Shown one piece after another: positions 32,197 to 45,600 of a stretch of 64,000 nt of DNA. The first letter of the stretch is position 1; every line of letters begins with the position of its first letter. Origin of the DNA: Apiospora phragmitis (Eukaryota; Ascomycota; Sordariomycetes; Amphisphaeriales; Apiosporaceae). The stretch lies in assembly GCA_038363925.1 (NCBI GenBank), contig JAQQWL010000003.1:1550001-1614000 (forward strand). Direction: 5' to 3'. The position numbers and the translations under genes are program-made. Below the pieces are notes generated by a model. The model did no database searches and was not told where the DNA came from. It worked only from the letters and a program-made list of their open reading frames with translations.

Positions 32197-35100
32197 GGTC
32201 CTATTTGTCGGAGCTCAAAGCAGACTGCGTCTGCGGTCATCCGTAAGGATTGATCAGCTAAGCGAGAGGTCGATGGGCAGCTCTGCAGTTGATCTAAACA
32301 AGGGTCGCGATGCAAGGTTTGTATTCCGGCTCAGAACGCGTAGAGTTCGTGTCTGAAATTCGAAATTCGGTCAAATGAATCCAAAACAATATCGAGTTTG
32401 TCGATAAAGGTGAAGCGCCGATGATGATGACGGGAGATCGTAGATGCAAGATTCGCGGACGCGATGGGTGCGTGCGTGCCTTGTCTGGTCGGATTGCGAA
32501 AGGGGTAGATTGAGCTGGTCGGTGGCGCGGTGAGCGACAATAAATATACAGTTGACGTCGTCAAAGTGTCGTTGTTATCGTCAGGATCGTGGAGGGATGC
32601 GCAGCGCTCGAGAATGATTTGAGTAATGAGGTGTTTCCTGGAAACTAGACTGCGCTGCCTTGCAAGCTGAAGGAAGAAGGCGGCAGGGCAAGTGGGTTGT
32701 GTGTTGGATGGGTGTGTGGTGGTATCGGTCGGAGAAAAAAAAAGGCAACGGAGGACGGGCTTTTGATTTGACTCTGCCTATCAGACCCCAGTCTCCCTAA
32801 CAGCTACGTTTCGGAGATTGAGACCTAGAGAAGTGTAGAGGCTTGTTTTGGACCGACAAGACGACGGTAGAAACTGGGGGAAAAAGAGAACTGCAGACAG
32901 GATGCAGGTACGATGCGACAAACATCCAACAGGCGGACAGATCCAGGGTAGATGGGAATATACAGGCGGAAGCCCAGGGTCAAGGTCAACTTGCTATGAT
33001 TGCCAGGTCTGGGGTAAGTTGGGGGCGGTAGCGTAGAGCTTGGTAACTAATTTTGGAGGGGGGGATGATGGACGAGTTGTCACTTGGGGGCGGACGTGGC
33101 GAGCACACAGTCGCGACACAAGATGGTCAGCAGACAGGTCGAAATCCTAAGTCGTGGTCGTACCAGCGATAGCCGCGAGTGGTGCGATGGGGAGGGAGCT
33201 GGTGATGGTTGAGGGCACCCCCGATTATAGATCAACCGCGTAGTGGCCGTGGCCGGTCGGAAAATGGTGGCTAAGTCGCGATGCGGAATGGGGTCTGGCG
33301 AGGCAGACGGGCCTGGAGACGAGAAAGGTCGCGCTTGATCAGAATCGGCGTGGAAAAGGCGCAGGGCGGTCTTGAATGGAGAGATGCGATAGAATGCAAA
33401 GTGATGTGGTATGATGCGACACGACACGACACGGCAGATGGACAGACACTTGCCTGAACTGGTCTTCCGAGTCTTCTCGACCTGTCGACCGATCAATTGA
33501 ATGAACGGCGGCGGGTGCAGTCGGAGACGAAAATTAAAATATGGGAAAACGAAGGCCAAAGGGCTCAGCAGATATCCTTCCGTATCTTTTCTCTCCTGCT
33601 TCTTTTCTCTCGCGCTCTATCCAGTGTCGCGCAGTTGTCGTCGTCCCGCTCATTCAGCTCTGGAGAATGTCCCTAAGGGGATGGGTACGAGGCAAAGCAG
33701 GCAGGGTGGTGCGGTTGCTGGGACTTACAGGAGGAATTGGGAGAAAAAAATGGGCGCGATGGGGAACGGGGGGGCTGGTAAATGGCGGAAGTTCAGTTCG
33801 GAACTCACCCTTCAGAAAAAAAGATCAACCGCCAGGATAATTGATAGCGCGACTGGACGGGATTTGGAGCTCGGGCAGGTTGCACAACGAGCCACGAACC
33901 ACGGCCGTGACAATTAAATATTGCCCGAGTGAGAAACGACGACTCGGAAGTACGCACGTACGCACTTTGTAGGATATGTTCTGTTCCTTACTGCGCTTTT
34001 CCTTCAACCAAGAAGAAGAAGATGGGGCGATGGCACAAGAAGCAATTCCGTGACGGTTTAGTCGTTAGAGGGCGGCTTGCGCTGGGCTTTGGCTCCCGTC
34101 TTCTGCTCTGTCAGGCCGCCTGGGAGACTGGCCCTGGCCCTGTAGGCGATAGTAGTATGCGATAGGAAGGTACCTGAGGCTGGCGTATGATTTGTAAGGC
34201 GAGCCGGGGTTGAATTTAATTGTCTCCCACTATAAGAGGCCAATTCGGTAAGGTCGGATCGCAGACAGCTGCTGCGCTAGCATCAAACATTAAGACAGAT
34301 CGTTCGACGAAGGAGAAGATATGGGGGGTAAAAACAATGGGAGGTGGTGAGGTATGATAATAGGTAAGGTGGGTGAAGAAATTGGGTTGATGCTGTGTGG
34401 GCTCAGTCAGTCAGTGAGTCGTTGCTTAGGCCATTCATCGAGTACAGTGAGAGTGCGTCCATGTCCGTCTAGGTCTACAACTGATGCCAGCAGCAGTGCG
34501 GGTGGTGCAGTCTGTACCGTAACTCTAGGAGGAGCATGCAAGTACATTTAGTAGTATGCTACTATACAATTGCGACTACATACCCTAACATAAGCTACAT
34601 ACAGATGATTGATTCATGCCTCGTTGCTCCTCCCTACCGAGCACACTTGAACTGCTCCTAACAGCGTACATAGTGCGCATGTATGTATGCTCATAACACA
34701 TGGCGAGAGTAGGTCCTGTACGGAGTAGCCAGATATCAAATGGGATTGATCGACTGGAACCAGATGAATGGGGGGAGATGAGACAGGGCAGACAGCTTGC
34801 ATGCTCACAGAAAGCTTCAAGCAGCTTGGCCGGTAGCAGTGCGAATATTTCAGAACGGCCAAGCCCCATCTTCACGGCATTAGCGTGATCATTGCTGCGT
34901 AGTTCTCATCACGGTATCCACACTTCAGGCCGCTAAGGCAGCAAATAGTCTTGGCAACACTACATCAAATTTCAGGTTCATGATACGAGTTACATACAGA
35001 CGGGAGGAGTCTTCTGGAAGCCTCAGGAGTTATGTAAGAGCCTGGGTGATTTGGGTGACAGAGATTATCTATGTTTGCGCCGTCGGTGGTTCCATGACAG

Positions 35101-37024
35101 ACGGTAGATATGACTTAATCTAACAAATTACTATGGCCGCAGGTGTTATTACATACTACATAACGCATCATGCTGGTGGGCAAAGAGAGATGATCGCTAA
35201 GATTTGGGGCTCTGATGCACGAGTTGCGGCGTCTGGAACATCTGAAAATCCGCTGGTCAACCAAACCTTGTGATTTCTATTTTTTCATAGGATGAATTCA
35301 TAGGTCACATAGGACTATGGGCACCTAGCAAATGCCCGTAACACTATGGAAACATGGTGTAGAGACATATCCAGATAGCTATGCGAAAACCGACACTTGT
35401 CGTGCTGGTGAGATGTGTGTCCTGGCCAGCTGCTCAGTAGCATGGACCTCAGACTCGTCCTCCCAACCTTAAATCCGTCTTACATCCCCGACATCAGCAT
35501 GTCAGTCGACCACAACAATTCTGCAATTCAGGCTCCTACAAATTGCAATCCGCATATGCACGAACAGTTTGTCGGTTTCTGAGCCACACGAGCTTACAGC
35601 ACGTGTATGCATGTGTCAACGTCAGTGGTTGGTTTCTATAGGGGAGTGCGAATGAGGCTGGAAGAGAGAGCTTTTGGTTGCGCATTCAGTGACCAAGTAG
35701 CCGGCGCATGAAGCTTGGTACCCCACACAATATAGCGATTGCTTCCGCTCCCTTTATTAGATCATGCCATCAAATGTCACGATATATGTAATAAAGTGGG
35801 AGCATCCATCGGGTTCTGGGGATCGACACCGTGGTTGCGGCCCACCACCCACTTAACGTTAAAAGGTTGTGTTTCCCAGTATTTTCCCAGCAGGCAGGCG
35901 GGCAGGAATCGGACTTGGTATTGAGACCCCTCCCGGTTTTCTCAGGGTCCTTTGGGGAAATATGATCTTCAACTATTGGGGTAAAGACTCGAGACATTTA
36001 GATAGTGTGTGTTTCAATGTTTTGGTTTTCGTATACATATCACATTTCCTCAACTTGAATCGACGACAGCGACGTACAGAGTCAATCGATCGCATCAATG
36101 GAATTGAACCCATCTGCAGCAACCCCTCCTACTGTCATGACATGACTAACAACCCCGATGTGATAACGATGATGATGTGCATGCAGCGCAAATCCGACAA
36201 GCCCCCAGTTCAGCCTTAGCCAGCCTGGCGTATCACCAACGCAGGTACCATGCATCTTATCTCAATCGGCGTTTATATTTGGAAAAGTTGAACCCCTAGC
36301 AACACTCACCGTCACAGCCATCTGTCTGTGTCGCCTAATCTGGCAGGAAATAGATTGGCCTGCATCAGGGATCCGTACATGCTACAGCTAATCAATTTCT
36401 TCTGCAAGATCCCGCCGGGTGTTGAAGAGAAGAAGTGGACATGACGGGGACGGGGATCGGCAGGAGGCGGCGCGTACCGCTAACAGAACTACCGATGTAG
36501 CGGGAAGGCTGAGCTGGAGTAGATCCAGGATATGCACTAACAATGGGTAATAAGTCAATTCAAGGTAGCAAGAAAACGCCACAAAACTCAATGATGCCGA
36601 GACATGGTGCATTTGAGACGTTGGGCTGTAATTATCGAGCGCGAATAGTTGTGATCTTACACTCTAATGCTTATCAAGACGACAGTCGCCTGATTACCAC
36701 CATTCGATGGACGCCCACCTGAGAGGGACTATCGGCCGCATGCATCTGCAATTCGGGACGAACCCACGACGCGTTTTACAAAGGGTATATGCAGCAGATA
36801 TCCACAGCTCTAGAAAAACCCCTCCCTAGTCTAGCATCATATATGTCCGCATTCAGACCGCACCTCCCGGCATGTCTCCAAGCGCCAATGCTTCAGGTTT
36901 GTGTGTTGGCTGATGCATCGTCCTCTATCATTACCAATATGACCGGCTCTCTGCCAATGGGTCTCCCAATTGCGCAAAAGTCGAATAAACGCCATTTCCC
37001 AAACCGTCCTATGAATAATACTGC
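32197..37024. promoter_or_regulatory. 4.8-kb upstream region of the LisH regulator; no gene recognised
   Basis: No coding sequence is supported between the regulator's start codon and the 3' end of Bet3. The first 2 kb is likely to be the 5' leader and promoter of the regulator, with many short upstream ORFs (such as those near 33,500-33,900) and AGAAAA/GAGA-rich tracts. Long leaders of this kind are common for fungal developmental regulators. The far part (34,300-37,024) shows nothing recognisable. Confidence 0.4.
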
Positions 37025-37787
37025 CTAATCATCTTCCGGGGGAAGCTCGTCTTCGATATAACGAATCAAGCTTATCCGCATTTCGGTGGTGTCGTTGCCC
37101 CGCAGCACATCGCTGATGAAATGGGCCTCGACCTGCATTTGCACCATTTCCAGTGCGCCACGGAGCACGCCGCAGAATATGTTGGAATACCAGAGCTCGT
37201 CTTGTGCTCTTCCGTCATCGGGGAGCTCCACGAAGTCTGCTAGTGGGTTCTCCTCGAATACTAGCGAGAACTGCTTGCCGTCTCCTGTCCAGTTCGTGAT
37301 AGTCGGGGTGATGTTGAGAAAGATCTTGAAGCCAACCTAAAGACAGACAAGTGACCAGGGTAAGCTATTGAGCTCGCAGGCCTCGCATTTCAGATCAAAC
37401 TGACCTTGGCAATCATCTCGGCGGTTTCGCGGAAGTTGGAACATCGTCGCATCGTGTTGGATTTGGCGAGATAATCTTCGATGAGGCGCAGGCCGATGTT
37501 GTAGCCCATACGGTCCAATTGTTTGTTGACCTCGACATAGTCGCTCTCAAAATCCTTGCATAGTTGCGCAACGATGGTACCGTATGTGAGAGTCACTAAC
37601 TCGGCGTTGACTTTATCAATGCGGCCTCTGTGTGTCGTATGTCAGGTGAGTTACTATTATATCGATGGATCCAGCCGGCGACTTACTTCCAAATTCTGTA
37701 GCAGGAGTCCAGTCAATCCAAGTTCAGGCGATAAGGGTAGGTGTTTGCTTACTCTTCGCCCACTCGGGCTGCCTTGTTTGCGGACAT
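37025..37787 (-). CDS. bet3: TRAPP complex core subunit Bet3 (TRAPPC3)
   Basis: Core subunit of the TRAPP tethering complexes that activate the Ypt1/Rab1 GTPase for ER-to-Golgi transport. Four exons are 37753-37787, a 9-bp micro-exon at 37687-37695, 37405-37627 and 37025-37336. They total 192 residues, the usual size. The micro-exon supplies the middle of GEEIWKGRIDK, the conserved N-terminal motif. Later motifs are [45 protein letters not shown], and the C-terminal [20 protein letters not shown]. The cysteine that is palmitoylated in mammalian Bet3 is present (C77, [10 protein letters not shown]). Introns have GTAAGC, GTAAGT and GTCAGT donors. The reading frame is intact. Confidence 0.93.
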
Positions 37788-38388
37788 GCTCGCTCGTCGA
37801 GCTTATGCAAGTCGTAGCGCTATCTAAATGATGAGTCAAAGAGGGAAAAGAACAGCCTATGGTAGAGACACGCAAGTTGGCGCCGCTAACATCAAGAAAT
37901 AGAGAATGCCCGCGTGTTCGCGATGTTGGATCATTCAATGGCGTACACTCTGGCGTAGTGTAGTGGCAGTAACTGAAAGCGGTGAAAGTTGGATTCGTGG
38001 GGGCCCCGCTCTTCCACTTACATAATCTGTCGGTGGTCGGTGCCCGTCATGGGTACCGTGCTTAGGTACATCCCACTTTCGTCGGCGAGGAATATCTCAC
38101 TCACCGACATGTTTTCCTTGCGACGGCGGGAGCCAGGAGCTACATTTTGAAGCTAAGAGTAGAGAAAGAGAGCTCAGCAAGTTGCTGATTGCAATCGACC
38201 ATAGCCTACTAACGCGCCTCAACCAGAAAACGACGGCCTGCTCGACGACAAAAAAAAATAGAACGCGTCGGAACATTCCTAGAAGATACCTCTCCTCGCC
38301 AGGCACCCTTTTCGTCACCTCCTTCCGCCATCATTCCAACATTAACCTCGAATCGTCCATCGCCAAATAATAAGTCACGCTCGGCAAT
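37788..38388. promoter_or_regulatory. Divergent promoter between Bet3 and U5-40K
   Basis: A 601-bp gap between divergently transcribed genes; both promoters and leaders should be here. No specific motif can be supported by eye. Confidence 0.5.
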
Positions 38389-39570
38389 ATGTCTGAGAAG
38401 CGCCCCCGTCGCCCGTCTGATGACCCTGGCGGTGCTGGTCAATTAGTAGTGAAGAGACAGAACTTGGGAACAACCACAACCCTCGCCCGCAGAGATGGAT
38501 CTGCTGCAGGAACGTTAATACAAGCTGTATGTGGAAGTAGACGACGCAATGCACAGTGGTGATAGATACTGACCTCATCAAATAGGTCCCGCGAACTAGC
38601 AATCTCGAGGGACCGTTAATGGAACTTACAGGCCATGAAGGAGAGGTTTTTGCAGCAAAATTCGACCCCCGAGGTCACCTCCTTGCTTCGGGTTCGATGG
38701 ACAGGAACATCATGCTTTGGAGGGCTGGCGGTGACTGCGAAAACTATGGCATGCTAAGTGGACATAAAGGAGCTGTTTTGGATCTGCAATGGTCGCGCGA
38801 TTCGGAAATTCTATTCTCTGCCTCAGCCGACATGCATTTAGCAAGCTGGGATCTGACATCGGGTCAGAGGATACGTCGCTACGTCGGCCACGAAGAGATA
38901 ATCAATACCCTGGATATCAGCAGCCGAGGAGAGGAGTTGCTGATTAGCGGCAGCGATGACGGAACCATAGGCATCTGGGACCCCCGCACGAAGAGTGCCG
39001 CCGACTACATCGAGACGGATTTCCCTATCACAGCGGTAGCAGTATCGGAAGCTGGAAACGAGATCTACTCGGGTGGCATTGACAATGATATCAAGGTTTG
39101 GGATGTGCGGAAAAAGGCTGTCGTATACTCCATGCTCGGCCACAACGACACGGTCACCAGTCTGAGGGTATCCCCTGATGGCCAGTCCCTCCTATCTTTC
39201 TCGCACGACTCAACCGCTCAAACCTGGGACATTCGGCCATTCGCGCCCACCGAACGCCATCTTCGCACCTTTGATGGCGCCCAAGTTGGCATTGAGAAGA
39301 ACCTGATGAAGGCTAGTTGGGATAAAAGCGGCAAGAAGATTGCTGCTGGTGCTGGCGATGGTACTGTGGTGATCTGGGGCAGCGATACAGGCAAACTGCT
39401 CTATAAGCTCCCTGGACACAAGGGCACAGTCAACTGCGCCGAATTCATCACCAACGATGAACCACTCAGTAAGAACTCTGCAATTTATCGTAACTGGACG
39501 CTTTGCTAACAAACTTGCAGTTCTCTCAGCCTCTTCAGATCGCAGATTACTCTTGGGCGAGTTGCGATGA
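38389..39570 (+). CDS. U5 snRNP 40-kDa WD40 protein (SNRNP40/Cwf17-like)
   Basis: WD40 beta-propeller protein of the U5 snRNP, part of the active spliceosome. Exons are 38389-38526, 38586-39468 and 39521-39570, giving 356 residues. The basic N-terminus is MSEKRPRRPSDD. WD repeats follow, each with GH...WD spacing: ELTGHEGEVFAAKFDPRG, LSGHKGAVLDLQWSRD, YVGHEEIINTLDIS, then IKVWDVRKKAVVYSMLGHND, and a last one at PGHKGTVNCAEF. The short last exon completes the protein as ILSASSDRRLLLGELR, the typical family end. Introns are 59 and 52 bp, with GTATGT and GTAAGA donors. It is the last intact gene before the RIP-mutated block. Confidence 0.93.
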
Positions 39571-40462
39571 AATAGACTTGTGTCTTAATTACCGGAACTT
39601 CGAACCATGGTGGTCCACTCGCAGGCCTCGGATGGCCCACGAGAAGGTCAAGGGCAATGTAGGCGAATTCCTACAGCACGCGCAGATGTCGTGCCAACCA
39701 AGGGTCGACTGGTGTCCCGTCGGATCCAAGTATGCCAGGGCCTATCCCCAACGAAATGTCCATGATGCAACGTAATGCACCATCAATGACAGGCCGGAAC
39801 CCAAGCAACCCCTTGTTGGGTTGGTGGTCCCTTTAGTGAGGGAGTGATATAAACTCGAGGCGGGGGATCTTGTGTGTAATGACTACATAAGTAGAAGGGC
39901 GGACCAGCCGAGCATTCTCCCCAAGGTACGGGATGGGGAAGATGGGGAAATGCCTGGAGCTCGCATTTACATACCCTACAGGTGATCCATCTTAGAGCAT
40001 GGGCAGTCTTCACCATCCAGTAGTGCAGGGTAGACATAGATACCCCATGTGGCTTCTGCCCAGAAGGCTTGCGTTGAAAACAAAATCTCAAGATTCCGAA
40101 ACTATCATGAATTGTTGATGGAAACCCGACTCTAAGGTTCATGACGATGTGGTTCTAAGCCTCAGCAACAAGGACCATCATTTTGGTTATGTTTATAAAC
40201 ATAAGTAGCTCGAGGTATGGAGATGGAGTAAAGAGGAGCTGAGCTATGTTTAATTCATCTTAACTTTTTACTTTTTTCCCTATCGCAGGTAATGGGTTCT
40301 CGGAGTTTGCCATCATTGCTATTGACGTTATTCAGCCTGCAGTTTTTATGCTTATAATCGTTGCATACTTTCCTACTTACTACTAGTACCGTAGAATATT
40401 ACGACTACTACTTAGTAAGGTAAAGTTTAACTCTTATATAAAGTATTACGCTAACGTAATCT
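39571..40462. other. Border between the gene-bearing region and the AT-rich RIP block
   Basis: The first 700 bp have ordinary composition and no supported gene. From about 40,370 the sequence changes sharply to AT-rich DNA in which CA and TG become rare while TA and CG remain. This is the edge of the repeat block that runs to the end of the window. Confidence 0.6.
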
Positions 40463-41705
40463 ACGGTTTAATTAAATATACTGTTTAATTAAATACTTTT
40501 TTATAATTTCTTATAATTTATATTTTATTCTTTATACTTTTATTACTTATAATAAGTTAATAAAAAAAAGAATAATATATAATTAACGTTTTAAGCGCTT
40601 TAAAAAGACTTTAAATTAAGCGTATAATTTATAATATAAATATATAATATCTTTTATATAACTTTACGTTACTAGTATCGTAGTAATATTTTACGACGAG
40701 ATATATAATCGTTAATATAAAAGCTTACGAATTTTAAAGAGTAATTAATTATATAATATATAATCAATTTAAATTCGCGATCGTTTACGCTTTAAATAAG
40801 TAGTATTAAAAATATAGCGAATCGATTATTTTATTAACGCGATGCGAGACGCGTCGGCATTAATTACGCTTTTAACTTTATACGATAATAACTAGACCTT
40901 TAGACGCGTTTTAATTAAAAAATCGATTATTAAAAAGTCTTTTATAAAGATCTCGACGCGTATTACGCGTAGTTTATTTTCGTATAGAATATAATTTATA
41001 AATATAAGATTTAAAAGAAGGATATGTATAACTTTAACGAGACCGACTTTTTTATAAGTTAAATCTCGTCCGAAATAATCGTAACCACCTCCGATCGATA
41101 CGAGAGGCCTAGGGTAATTTAATAAAGGAACCGGGAATAAGTTATAGTTATTTAAGGCGTCGGATTATACGGTTATGCTATCCCTCTATATATTATATTT
41201 ACTAGGAAAACGTACCTCTTTTCCTAGTACGAAAATAGCCTATTATTAAAGGACTAGGTAATCGTAATTACTAAAAATGGCTAGACTATAAACGAGAAAA
41301 GCGAGGACTAGATTTAATATTTCGATAAGTATATAAAGTCTTATACGAAAAGTATTTATTATTTATTAGTCCTTAACGACTATAAGAGCTATTACTTAAT
41401 AATTTTCAAGCTTTATTATAAAAAGAACTCGATTATTATATTTTATATATTTTCTTATTCGTCGTATAAATTCTAACTTTTTAATATCGGCTGTTTTTAT
41501 ACGTTAAAAAGGTCGTATAAAAAAGAAATCAAAGGTTTTATACGAGCGTATATTACTTATATCTTAAAGGAGGACTTTTTACCAGCGTTTTTAAAAGCGT
41601 TCTAAGCGATTTTCACCGTTTTAAATATTTAAGAAGGTTTTTAAAGGGTAGGATTTATACCGTACGATTTAAAACATATTATTTTATAATTAAATATAAA
41701 ACTAC
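40463..41705 (+). mobile_element. Fot1/pogo-like DNA transposon, degenerate copy A
   Basis: RIP-mutated remnant of a Tc1/mariner-superfamily element of the Fot1/pogo group. It aligns by eye along about 1.1 kb with the better copy at 61,120-62,980. Transposase traces on the plus strand include a first catalytic block reading YNFNETDFF (from the usual DETGF type) near 41,020-41,050 and a later LYKL-type block near 41,470. Its left end carries a 13-bp word (GTTTAATTAAATA) twice, at 40,466-40,478 and 40,483-40,495. This matches the position of the doubled motif in the TIR of copy B but differs in sequence, so it is a different subfamily. Similarity to copy B stops near 41,705 and no right TIR is seen. 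Confidence 0.7.
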
Positions 41706-41916
41706 TGAAAACACATAATCTATACTACTATAAACTACGGTCGGCACTCGCAGGGTTAGCCCTTTATTAAGCTACCTGCACGCGGCCTTTTTTTTAAAAG
41801 GAAAACATTATAAGAGTAACGAAATAAGCGTTTAAGTATATATTAAAGAGTATATATTCTTAATTAGTTTATTATATATTAAAAAATATCGCGAAATTAA
41901 TATTATACCCCTCTAT

Positions 41917-42630
41917 TATAACGAACGCTATCTAAGTTTTAAGAAAAACCTAGTAAGACGTATTAAAGTTTATGTTTAATAATACGAAAGAGTATTAAAA
42001 CGTGCGATAAAAGTCCGCTTCTATTAATATAATAAGCAATAGCTATAAAAATAAAAGTGATTAAAGTATATAAATTTAAAAGTATTTATAATAGTTTTAT
42101 TAAAACTATTTACTTTATTAATAAGTTAAATTAATACTTAAATTAATTATTAAAATAAAGAGCGTCTATATAAAATATATAGGGAATGTCCGTCGTTATA
42201 TATCCCGTCCCTCCTTTACTGATCCATGCCGGATCACGTTATATACCGTGATCCGTCGTCCCGGATCACTAGGAGCGTCGTGATCCTGTAGCTCCGGGAT
42301 CACTGGGAGCGTCGTGACCCTGTAGCTCCTTATCTTATCGGCACGTGACTCCGTTCTGTCTGTCCAACCTGTACTGCCCCTTTCTGCCCGTCCACTCCTG
42401 TCTGTCCATCCTGTGCCATCCTCCGGGTGCTGCCCTGGGTTGGCCGTGTACGTTTGTCGTTATGGTATCGGTCATCGTGGTTAGTATGGTGGACTCTTGT
42501 TATCGCAGGTGGGGTTGTAAGTGCTGACTGGCGGGGTTAATAACCGTTTATTAATTCGTAAGCGCTTCGGGTTATCTTAGTTCCGTCCCGAGGGTGGGTA
42601 CTGGCCGCATTGTCGGGTCAGGTTATAATA
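41917..42630 (-). mobile_element. Solo LTR of the gypsy family, with TSD TCTAT
   Basis: On the plus strand it begins TATAACGAACGCTATC and ends GTCAGGTTATAATA. These are the reversed and RIP-altered ends of the family's TGTTACGACC...GTTCGTTACA repeat. It is flanked by a perfect 5-bp duplication, TCTAT, at 41,912-41,916 and 42,631-42,635. No internal retrotransposon sequence adjoins either end, so it is a solo LTR left by recombination. It is the least mutated copy in the middle (42,220-42,610), where a 34-bp tandem repeat lies. Length 714 bp. Confidence 0.88.
42232..42330. repeat. 34-bp tandem repeat in the solo LTR
   Basis: About two to three units, period 34 bp, with a core reading GGATCACTAGGAGCGTCGTG. 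The same unit in the opposite orientation occurs in the LTR at 63,249-63,999. The units lie in the part of the LTR expected to be U3, where promoter and enhancer sequences of retrotransposons sit. Confidence 0.75.
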
Positions 42631-42635
42631 TCTAT

Positions 42636-45600
42636 ATTATATAATTAATTGTCCGTGCCTCAGGTCGCGATTTCTTAGCCCTGCTACACGTCCTTTAATT
42701 TCGTCGCTACTATCTTTAATAGATAGAATTCTAATAGGGCGAGATATATTCCTTAATTGGTTTTTTCTACTATTATATATAACTTTACTTAACTTTTTAA
42801 TCTTTTACCCTTCGAGTTTATATACTTTAATAATAAGCTCTTTTATTTATTAATATTTTAATTTAGTTTATTTTATTATATTATTTTATTACTTTTAATC
42901 TCGTTTTAATATTGTTTTAACCTTTAAACTTATAAAATACTCGATATATAAGCTTTAAAACTAAATTTAATACTATGTTTTTATTATAATTATAAAACTA
43001 TAGATTTATTAATATTATTAAAAGTTTAACGAATTTAATATTAATTTTTTATCGATTAATTAATTATAAAGAAAACGGTTTTTAAAACTATAAGTTTTAA
43101 TATTAAAGAGTAACTTTTTCTTATTTTTAAGTCTTTATACTTAAAATATACCGTTAAAAATCCGATATTATTTATTACTAACTTATCGAGTATAATTAAC
43201 TTAAGGTATTGAAGAAATACCGTTTATTAAAGAGCCTCGATTATTATTATCGTTATTATTTTAGTTTTAGTTTTAAATTCGAGCAGATTAGCTTTATAAT
43301 TTTAAAGATCGTCGAATAATAGGCTACTCTTATAACTAAGACGTTAGTATAAGATCTTAATTACAAGGAGCACGATAACATTATTAAAGTATTAAAATAT
43401 TATAATATAAGCCGGTTTATTATTAAAATTTACTAAATATAAAAGTAATCGAATCTATACGTCGTTTAAAAAAATCGACGGTATCACACCTAGAATCGAG
43501 GGTTAAAAAAATAATTAAAGTTATAAAAAAATTACAACTTTAATTATTCTTTTAATTTAATTTAATAATTATATAAATTTAACGCGAGTAAATTTTATTT
43601 ATTAAATCGTCGCCTAGTTTTATCTTAAAAACTTTAAATATTATAACTACGCGAGCGTTTTATCTAAAAATATAAAAGTTTACGTAAAACGTCTTTTTAA
43701 TACGCGGAAACTTAATTAATAAAAAGAAATGCTCGGGGTCTAATATATAACTTAATACGAATAATATTATAAATAAAGTATTATACTTTAAATTAACTTA
43801 TAAACAATTATTAATACCTTTATATCTTAAAGTAAAAATTATTAAGCTCTTTTTAATAATAATATTTAATTTAAACATATTTATAACGATTCGAATTATT
43901 AGGTTAAATTCTTTTATCTTAGCTTAATTTTAGTTCCGATATACTTATATAGTTTTTATTACTACTAATCCTATATACGTTATTTATAAGTTATTATTTA
44001 CTTAAATAAATCTTATCGATTAAAAAAGCACCTCTTAAATACCTTCTTAAAGCTGTACAAAGGTTCCTAGGTCTATATTCGCCTCGAAATCTACGGCAGT
44101 CGATACTTTAAAAAGATCTAGTTTAAAGAGTTATATTATTTAGCCTACGATCTTTATATAATACTCTTCCCCTATTTATATAATTATTATTTTTAAATTC
44201 GTAACGAACTCTTATATTAAATGTGGTATAATTTTAATAATAGCTAAGCTTACGCTTATAATAACTAACTCTTTTTCTTATATCTTATTTACTTTTAAAA
44301 TCGAGAAACTAGTATAAATAACTAATTAAATAATATAATATTCAATAAGAACGAAAATTAAAAAAAAAATTAAAAAAGTTATATTTATAAGAATTACTAA
44401 TTAATATTAAATTCTAAGAAATAAAAAGCGCAGTATTAAATATAAAGCATATTTAAAAAAAAGGCACGGGGCTTAAAATAGAAAACGAGGAAAGAATACC
44501 GGTTAACCTTTTAATTTTAACTAGCACTTTTACTAGCCCTTTTTTTTCTCTTTTTCTTAATAAGTCTCTTTTTTTTATAACTATTTTTCTCGTCCCTTTT
44601 TCTTAATTTTTTAATTATTATTATAGTTTAATTTTCTCGATTTTTTTACTTAAAGAGTCGTTTTTTTAAATAATTAAATATAAATATCTTAATAATAATA
44701 ATTTAATTCCGATTTTTAAAAATAATATACGTAAATAATATATAGATTACATTAGTTTTATATTCTACCCTAGCGGAGTTCGTAAAAGTATGCCGACTTT
44801 TAATATTATAGCCGCGATAATAAATACTTTAACATCTCCTTTATTCTTATAAATAATGCTTATAACTAATTATACCGTTTAGTTTTTATCTCACGTCTAT
44901 ATTATCGTATCTAAGCGTTATTATTAGTAAAATTACGTACGCTAGAATATATCTCGTAAAGGAGTTGTAGACTTTAACTTTTAATAACCCGTAGTTTAAA
45001 TATTAAATAACCGATAGAACCTTCGGCTTATTTTTATAGTATCTATTACGGGCACAGTTTAGGGAGAGCTCCTTTAGCGCCTGTTTTATCGAAATAACCG
45101 CATTATTAGGCTCGTAATTTAAAAAACCGGACATCTTAATACCTTTTCGTATAAATAATATATAATTATCCGGATTAATAGCACTTTTTCTAGATTACTT
45201 TTTTATAATTATATATTAATTTACTAATTAAAATCTTTTATTTACGGTAATTATATTATATATAATAAAAGAGGGTTTTATTTTTTCCGTATTTATAATT
45301 AAATTTTAACGGCTTATATTTATTAAGTTAATTTATAGCTAGATTTAATTCTAAGTAATATTAATAACTAGATTTTTTAAAACCTTAATATTATAGCCTA
45401 GATATCTCTTTATACCTTCTTTAATCCTCGTACTCTTCTAGTCGCTTAAAAACTTACTGGTTCGGTTCGGTCCCCTCGTAAGCGGACTCGAATAAGTATT
45501 AAAAGTTCTACCGCCTGGGTTCGCGCTTTTAAAGGACCCGAGTATTAGAACGACCTCGGTAATTAGTTTATTACTTACCGTACCCGAGCTAGGTTTTAAT

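Noticed and set aside
42220..42340. CRISPR-like array because of 34-bp repeats
   Set aside because: Units are contiguous without spacers, lie inside a retrotransposon LTR, and the genome is eukaryotic.
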